From assembly GCA_043820265.1 (NCBI GenBank), contig JBDREA010000060.1, positions 1 to 9,910 of the forward strand: a stretch of 9,910 nt of DNA, written 5' to 3'. The first letter of the stretch is position 1. Each line of letters opens with the position of its first letter. A program made the position numbers and the translations under genes. Under the pieces are notes generated by a model. That model did no database searches and had not been told where the DNA came from. It saw only the letters and a program-made list of their open reading frames with translations. The DNA is from JBDREA01 sp043820265 (GTDB taxonomy: Archaea; Altiarchaeota; Altiarchaeia; IMC4; JBDREA01). Shown here piece by piece: positions 5,859 to 9,910 of this stretch.

Positions 5859-6425
5859 ATGCCAATAGAAAAAAGCAGTACATTGCGTGATCCCCAGCAA
5901 CGCGCGATAATCAACCTCCAATCCCAGATCCGCAGATTGATCACGAGAGGGGATAGATCAAAATTCGGACTTTCCGAGAAACTTGTCTCTCTGGTAGGCA
6001 AAGACGAACTCGAACAAAGCTTTTCTCAACTGGCTCTGGAGTACGCAATATTTGGAATTGGGGTGATCCAGGATTTCAGGGGGGGAAGGCTGATCAGATA
6101 TCTATCAGGGGAAAATAGCACTAAACCAGGGATCTATACAGAAAGATCCATGGACAAGCTACCCAAACGATTGACTGAAAAAACCATAGACGAAGCCAGC
6201 CAGGAATTTGCGATTCACCTGGCTGGAAAACAAGAACTAATTGTTACGACGACAGAAAACTCAACAACCGCCATCAAACCAATTTTCCCCGCCACCATCA
6301 TCATAGCCGCCCTCACATCATTCGGCCACAAAGAATACACCGACTACATCCACCTCCTCGCAGCAGCCAACCGACAACGGCAAGCAGACCAATCCCGCGA
6401 CCTACCCAGACAAAAGGAGTTTTAA
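5859..6425 (+). CDS. Protein of unknown function, 188 residues
   Basis: I do not recognise this protein. The N-terminal third is polar and probably helical (DPQQRAIINLQSQIRRLITRG, 11-31). The middle has a hydrophobic stretch EYAIFGIGVIQDF (61-73) followed by RGGRLIRYLSGE. A later part contains KPIFPATIIIAALTSFG (140-156), possibly a buried helix rather than a membrane span. The tail (172-188) is rich in Arg, Gln and Asp. There is no signal peptide and no cysteine. Codon use shifts in the last 50 or so codons to mainly C-ending codons, more than in its neighbours. It is a real gene candidate: its own TATA-like box is well placed, and it fills the space between mtnP and the convergent trmB-like gene with only 9 bases between stops. 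Function and start are unconfirmed. Confidence 0.6.
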   Translation: MPIEKSSTLRDPQQRAIINLQSQIRRLITRGDRSKFGLSEKLVSLVGKDELEQSFSQLALEYAIFGIGVIQDFRGGRLIRYLSGENSTKPGIYTERSMDKLPKRLTEKTIDEASQEFAIHLAGKQELIVTTTENSTTAIKPIFPATIIIAALTSFGHKEYTDYIHLLAAANRQRQADQSRDLPRQKEF

Positions 6426-6434
6426 ATCCTGTCT

Positions 6435-7175
6435 TTATTTCTTGGCAATGTTCCAGAGGAGTCGGGCGTATTCTCTGAATCCTTTAGCTGTCTTTTCGTT
6501 GTCGATCACAATGGAGGTGGGCTCCTCGCTTTGGATGAAAATGATCGCCTTGTCCCCATAGACGAGGGTTGTAGTCGGAGCTGCATAGCCCTGGGGGAGA
6601 AACCTGATCTCGGAAAGGGGAATCTTTTCTGGGTCCTTGCATTCCACATCCATGTCTCGGACTTCACTTGCGTAAATCATCTTTCGTTTGATCCCTTTCT
6701 TAATCCTTCGCCTTTGGAAATCTGGGTAATAGTACTTTAGGAGGTGTTCTTCTGGTTGGCTTGTTGCTCCGATGACGACGTAGTCTTTTCCGGTTATGAG
6801 GATGTCCTCAAAGACAGTCTTCATCCCCTTCTTCCCCTTATAGACATGGACCTCCTGTTTTTTCTTGGAGGACTTTTGCATGTGAATCAACTCTGGGAGT
6901 AAGGCTTGGACCTGCTCCTCCCTGCCGTGAATGATCTCCAAGAGCAGTTTCGGATCTGAGGTTTGATACACTTTTTTTCCGTCGACTTCAGCGTATGCCA
7001 CCAACCCCTTCTCCATCAGGCGTTCAAGGCAGTCGTAGGCGGTGCGCCGATGCAAACCAAGCTTCTTAATTACTCCCCCTGGCGTGCTTGAACCCAGCCT
7101 GAGGAGGGCCAGATAGACTCGGGCCTCGTTCGAAGTCATCCCGATTTCCTCTAAGACGGACTCTCTGTCGGCCAT
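6435..7175 (-). CDS. TrmB-family transcriptional regulator
   Basis: A 246-residue archaeal regulator. The N-terminal winged helix-turn-helix (about 5-75) starts with the family pattern LEEIGMTSNEARVYLALLRLG, then a recognition helix with LHRRTAYDCLERLMEKGLV and a wing GKKVYQ. A short helical linker (80-105) follows. The C-terminal effector domain begins with VHVYKGKKGMKTVFEDIL and includes YPDFQRRRIKKGIKRKMIY, a Thr-rich strand (TTTLVYGDKAIIF) and a final helix with FREYARLLWNIAK. Many TrmB proteins sense sugars or other metabolites, but this C-terminal type has no clear sugar-binding motif, so its ligand is unknown. It is divergent from the TPP enzyme gene, separated by about 77 bases, which makes that operon and its own promoter the likely targets. 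The ATG has no Shine-Dalgarno sequence but has a TATA-like box about 27-32 bases upstream. Confidence 0.88.
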   Translation of the reverse strand: MADRESVLEEIGMTSNEARVYLALLRLGSSTPGGVIKKLGLHRRTAYDCLERLMEKGLVAYAEVDGKKVYQTSDPKLLLEIIHGREEQVQALLPELIHMQKSSKKKQEVHVYKGKKGMKTVFEDILITGKDYVVIGATSQPEEHLLKYYYPDFQRRRIKKGIKRKMIYASEVRDMDVECKDPEKIPLSEIRFLPQGYAAPTTTLVYGDKAIIFIQSEEPTSIVIDNEKTAKGFREYARLLWNIAKK

Positions 7176-7252
7176 GAATCATATTGCGATTCTAAAAGTA
7201 ATAAAATCCCAAGTTTGTGGTAAACCTGTTTCCCTCACTCATTCTTCAATCA
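7176..7252. promoter_or_regulatory. Divergent promoter region of the TrmB gene and the TPP enzyme gene
   Basis: TTTTAT on the minus strand (7207-7202) is placed for a leaderless TrmB message starting near 7177; the same AT stretch on the plus strand (ATAAAA, 7201-7206) could start the TPP enzyme message near 7229. Inverted repeats are present: GAATC-N7-GATTC (7176-7192), immediately against the TrmB start, and ATTC-N10-GAAT (7241-7258), across the TPP enzyme start. Both share GAAT/ATTC half sites, so they are candidate sites for the TrmB protein. Neither matches the TGM/TrmBL1 consensus that I know. Confidence 0.4.
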
Positions 7253-8929
7253 ATGAATCAGGGATTGTATCAGGGATTTTCGGTGAATGGCGCAGAATTA
7301 CTTATGAAGTCCCTGAAAGATCAGGGCGTAGAATACATCTTCGGCATCGTCGGAAGGGAAGCAGAGGCTCTGCTCTTCGACGAAGCAGATATAGATTTTA
7401 TCTTGACTAGAGATGAGAGAACCGCGGCAATTGCAGCTGAAGTGTACGGAAGATTGACTGGGAGGGCGGGAGTGTGTTATTCCACCTTCGGTCCCGGCGC
7501 GACCAACCTGATGACCGGAATTGCTTCGGCGTACCTTGACAGGGCCCCTCTTGTAGCGGTTAGTGCGCAAGTTGAAGCAGATGAAGTACATCCATCAACT
7601 CACCAGTGTGTCGATCAAGTGGGGATGGCTTATCCAATTACGAAATGGAGTTATGAGATTGAAAGGGTGTCTAAGATACCAGACATGGTTGAAAAAGCTT
7701 TTTTTATCGCCGAAACCGAGCGTCCTGGCCCGACGTATCTTAGCATCCCAGTAGATTTACTCCAAAAGAAAAGTGATCTAAGAAATTTTCAGATAAAAAA
7801 ATACAACAAAAATAGGTCATTAGAAAAGAAACCAGGCAAGGAAGTTTTTGAGAAGTTATATGAGCTGCTTAAGAATTCCAGACTTCCAATCGCAGTCATA
7901 GGTAATGGGGTTGTTAGGGCAGGTGTCACCACTCTACTTGAATTTTTTATCGAAAAATACCAGGTGGGGGTAGTCTCAACCTACGGCGGAAAAGGGGGAA
8001 TATCCTCTCACCACAACCTGTACCTGGGAACAATTAGTAAATATCTCGATGACCTGTTGCAGTACAAAATAATTGATGCCATCTTCTCTGAGGCAGATCT
8101 GATCCTTGCGATTGGGTTTGATGTTGCCGAAGGAAACAAGCCAGAGATATGGGAAGTTGGCAAAGAAAAAACGGTTGTAAGGATAGACTCGATTCCAAAC
8201 GATGTGGGAAAACTCTTTACACATGAATTTGAAGTCGTGGGTGATTTGGGGGAAATACTGAAGTGGCTCAGCAAAAAATCTTATAACTCAGAAAAACGTC
8301 ATCGACTAGATGAGATACAAGGGAAAATACAAGAAAAAAAGGACCTTCTTATAAACAGAACAGAAAAAACGAAAATTCCTCTGACCCCAATGAAGATTGT
8401 CAGCACGGTCAGAAAGGTTTTGGGTCCAAGGGACATCCTCGTCTCCGATGTCGGCATTCATAAACAATTTGCGTGCTTGTTCTACGACGCAATCCATCCA
8501 AAAACTTTCCTTTGCTCGAATGGATTAGGTTGCATGGGTTTTGGATTACCAGCAGCGATAGGAGCTAAGTTTGCGTGTCCAGAAAGGGATGTCGTAGCAA
8601 TCTGCGGGGATGGGGGATTCCACTCTGGAAGTCAGGACTTGGAGACGTGCGCTCGATACAAACTTCCTGTTGTAGTAATCGTGATGAAGGATGACTCATT
8701 CGGCCTGATCAAACACTACCAGTTAGCCGGACAGGGAAAGATCAATTCTTCCTCCGTCGATTTCGGAAACGTGGACTTCGTCAAACTGGCGAAAGCCAAC
8801 GGTTGTTTGGGATATCACATCCAGTCAGTTGATCATCTCAAGGACACATTAACCCAAGCTCTGGATTCAGATCAACCAACAGTACTCGAAGTTCCAGTGA
8901 AATATGACTATAGCTTCAAGGGGAAGTAA
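7253..8929 (+). CDS. TPP-dependent enzyme of the acetolactate synthase-like family
   Basis: 558 residues from the ATG at 7253, normal for the family, with three domains. The N-terminal pyrimidine-binding domain (about 11-175) has FGIVGREAEAL (30-40), catalytic E55 in TRDERTAAIAAEVYGRLTG, STFGPGATNLMTG (77-89) and THQCVDQVGMAYPITKWS (116-133). The central domain (about 195-345) includes VIGNGVVRAG and YGGKGGISS. The C-terminal TPP/Mg domain (about 380-550) has CGDGGF (451-456) and, 27 residues after D453, D480 in VMKDDSFGLIK. An Asp at that metal position, and THQ-x2-D-x6-PITK, are like catabolic AlsS. It differs from AlsS in D54 for His and K479 for Asn. It probably decarboxylates a 2-oxo acid or ligates its product to an acceptor; the substrate is unknown. 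GTG at 7217 is in frame but gives an atypical leader. GTG at 7283 is a shorter option. It forms an operon with the radical SAM gene. Confidence 0.85.
   Translation: MNQGLYQGFSVNGAELLMKSLKDQGVEYIFGIVGREAEALLFDEADIDFILTRDERTAAIAAEVYGRLTGRAGVCYSTFGPGATNLMTGIASAYLDRAPLVAVSAQVEADEVHPSTHQCVDQVGMAYPITKWSYEIERVSKIPDMVEKAFFIAETERPGPTYLSIPVDLLQKKSDLRNFQIKKYNKNRSLEKKPGKEVFEKLYELLKNSRLPIAVIGNGVVRAGVTTLLEFFIEKYQVGVVSTYGGKGGISSHHNLYLGTISKYLDDLLQYKIIDAIFSEADLILAIGFDVAEGNKPEIWEVGKEKTVVRIDSIPNDVGKLFTHEFEVVGDLGEILKWLSKKSYNSEKRHRLDEIQGKIQEKKDLLINRTEKTKIPLTPMKIVSTVRKVLGPRDILVSDVGIHKQFACLFYDAIHPKTFLCSNGLGCMGFGLPAAIGAKFACPERDVVAICGDGGFHSGSQDLETCARYKLPVVVIVMKDDSFGLIKHYQLAGQGKINSSSVDFGNVDFVKLAKANGCLGYHIQSVDHLKDTLTQALDSDQPTVLEVPVKYDYSFKGK
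7257..7278 (+). repeat. 12-base tandem duplication at the start of the TPP enzyme gene
   Basis: ATCAGGGATT occurs at 7257-7266 and again at 7269-7278, a period of 12 bases, so codons 2-9 read as a doubled [N/x]-Q-G-[L/F] unit. AGGGATT also stands just before the in-frame GTG at 7283, where it could act as a ribosome binding site. Confidence 0.5.
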
Positions 8930-8932
8930 TGC

Positions 8933-9910
8933 ATGAAAAAAGAAAAAAAATATGAGAAACCCCCAAGATTGTCAAGGATTCTATCCCACGACGAGATAGG
9001 GAAAGTCATAGAGGTCGGAGGATTAGCTTCCATTAGCCTTAGACTTCCGGTAGCCTGCAACCTAAACTGCCGCTATTGCTACGGCAACCAAAATAGCCAG
9101 GGTCTGAAATATGGGGAAATTACGGGAGTCCTCCAGGAAGCTTTTGAGCTGGGTGCGAAGTCGGTCTCCATCGTAGGTGAAGGTGAGCCTCTTCTCTACT
9201 CCTCTGGTGGGAAGGACATCTTTTCCCTTATCGACTTCATCGATGAGAACCAGGCAGATACTATACTCTACTCGAATTGTACCCTCGTCACACCAGGAAT
9301 CGCAGATAGGCTTTACGAAAGGAATGTCGTTGTGGTTGGGAAACAAAACAGTTTGGATCCATCCATCCAAGAGTTCCTCACCGGTGTTGGCACATGGGAG
9401 AAGATGTCTATCGGATTACGAAACTTGAAAGCAGCGGGCTTCAACAAGACTGATCCATCGCGTATGTCAATCCACTCAGTCATTAGCCAAATCAACTACC
9501 ATGAGATACCTGTGATGTGGAGGATCTGGAGACGGGAGAACATAATCCCCTACATCCAGGTAACGGTTCCTCCGAAAGATTACAATGAACAATTCTACTT
9601 AGACCAGTATGTATCCCCTTCAATAGTTAGAACTCTCTTCCACACTCTAAGTAAAATAGGTAGTGAGGAATTCGGTTTCAACTGGGATCCTGATTGGACG
9701 TATCCCATTGCTGCCTTAGGGTGCAATGTGGTAAAAACAGGGTGTGGCATCACTCCCGCAGGCGAGGTCCAACTCTGCGCATACACAGAACACTCTCTAG
9801 GCAACGTCAAGGAACAATCATTAAGGGAAATAATAAAGTCCCGGGAAGTGAAGCGCATACGCGAAGCCGAGTACCATGACCTTAAGACCGGAAAAAATAA
9901 GTACTTCTAC
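8933..9910 (+). CDS. Radical SAM protein with SPASM/Twitch-like C-terminal region (partial, runs off the right edge)
   Basis: An open frame of 326 codons without a stop before the window end. It starts 3 bases after the TPP enzyme stop, with AAGGGGA (8918-8924) as a probable ribosome binding site. The radical SAM cluster motif is C42-x3-C46-x2-C49 in ACNLNCRYCYG. GEGEP (82-86) takes the place of the usual GGEP that contacts SAM. YSNCTLVTP (113-121) corresponds to the family's TNG-type strand, and VVVVGKQNSLDPSIQEFLTG (132-151) to the K-x-N-S segment. The C-terminal part has C264, C271 and C282 around GITPAGEVQLCAYTEHSLGN (272-291), then SLREIIKS, as in SPASM or Twitch domains that bind auxiliary Fe-S clusters; further cysteines are expected beyond the edge. 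It probably modifies a peptide, cofactor or small molecule by radical chemistry. The substrate is unknown; co-expression with a TPP enzyme suggests a shared pathway. Confidence 0.85.
   Translation, partial: MKKEKKYEKPPRLSRILSHDEIGKVIEVGGLASISLRLPVACNLNCRYCYGNQNSQGLKYGEITGVLQEAFELGAKSVSIVGEGEPLLYSSGGKDIFSLIDFIDENQADTILYSNCTLVTPGIADRLYERNVVVVGKQNSLDPSIQEFLTGVGTWEKMSIGLRNLKAAGFNKTDPSRMSIHSVISQINYHEIPVMWRIWRRENIIPYIQVTVPPKDYNEQFYLDQYVSPSIVRTLFHTLSKIGSEEFGFNWDPDWTYPIAALGCNVVKTGCGITPAGEVQLCAYTEHSLGNVKEQSLREIIKSREVKRIREAEYHDLKTGKNKYFY

Noticed and set aside
5562..5921. 119-codon minus-strand frame over the end of mtnP
   Set aside because: It is rich in Cys, Phe and His in the manner of an antisense shadow and overlaps conserved MTAP motifs.
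7217..7252. GTG at 7217 as the start of the TPP enzyme
   Set aside because: It adds 12 residues without family similarity and lies upstream of the expected transcript start near 7229; ATG at 7253 fits better.
9062..9370. Minus-strand frame of 102 codons near the right end
   Set aside because: It is antisense to the radical SAM gene, whose motifs on the plus strand are unambiguous.
1..9910. CRISPR array, tRNA or rRNA genes
   Set aside because: No regularly spaced repeats, no cloverleaf-like sequence with a GTTC-type T arm, and no rRNA-like conserved stretch was seen on either strand.

Overview
The window reads as archaeal chromosomal DNA. The evidence is an archaeal-type hypoxanthine/guanine phosphoribosyltransferase, a TrmB-family regulator and a Yip1-type membrane protein. 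In addition, at least five genes have a TATA-like box about 26-35 bases before a start codon that lacks a Shine-Dalgarno sequence, which suggests leaderless transcripts. Genes placed later in operons do carry Shine-Dalgarno-like sequences. No rRNA, tRNA or CRISPR array was seen. The lineage cannot be fixed from the sequence; a euryarchaeal or DPANN-like archaeon of moderate GC is a reasonable guess.

Layout: (1) bases 1-193 hold the C-terminal end of a DDE-type transposase and a strong hairpin, probably the right end of an insertion sequence. (2) A stand-alone CoaC-like flavoprotein (190-732) converges on a two-gene minus-strand operon (1412-725). That operon encodes a small protein with a duplicated CC-x2-C metal-binding motif and a DUF3467-like protein. 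(3) Across a palindrome-rich divergent promoter lies an ArsB/NhaD-type permease (1485-2804). (4) Next is a Yip1-like membrane protein (2880-3824) with a Ser/Thr-rich stalk and an eight-cysteine C-terminal domain. (5) A purine-salvage cluster follows: apt-hpt on the minus strand, divergent from methylthioadenosine phosphorylase on the plus strand, with 80 bases between. (6) An unrecognised 188-residue protein (5859-6425) comes next. (7) A TrmB regulator (7175-6435) is divergent from a TPP-dependent, acetolactate-synthase-like enzyme (7253-8929). Three bases after that enzyme starts a radical SAM protein with a SPASM/Twitch-like C-terminal cysteine region (8933 to beyond the window end).

How they fit: MTAP releases adenine and Apt converts it to AMP, while Hpt salvages hypoxanthine and guanine. 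Radical SAM enzymes release 5'-deoxyadenosine, which some MTAP-type phosphorylases can cleave, so this cluster may also clear by-products, although that link is inferred. The least explained parts are the TrmB / TPP-enzyme / radical-SAM module, the Yip1-stalk-cysteine-domain protein, and the cysteine-rich/DUF3467-like pair.
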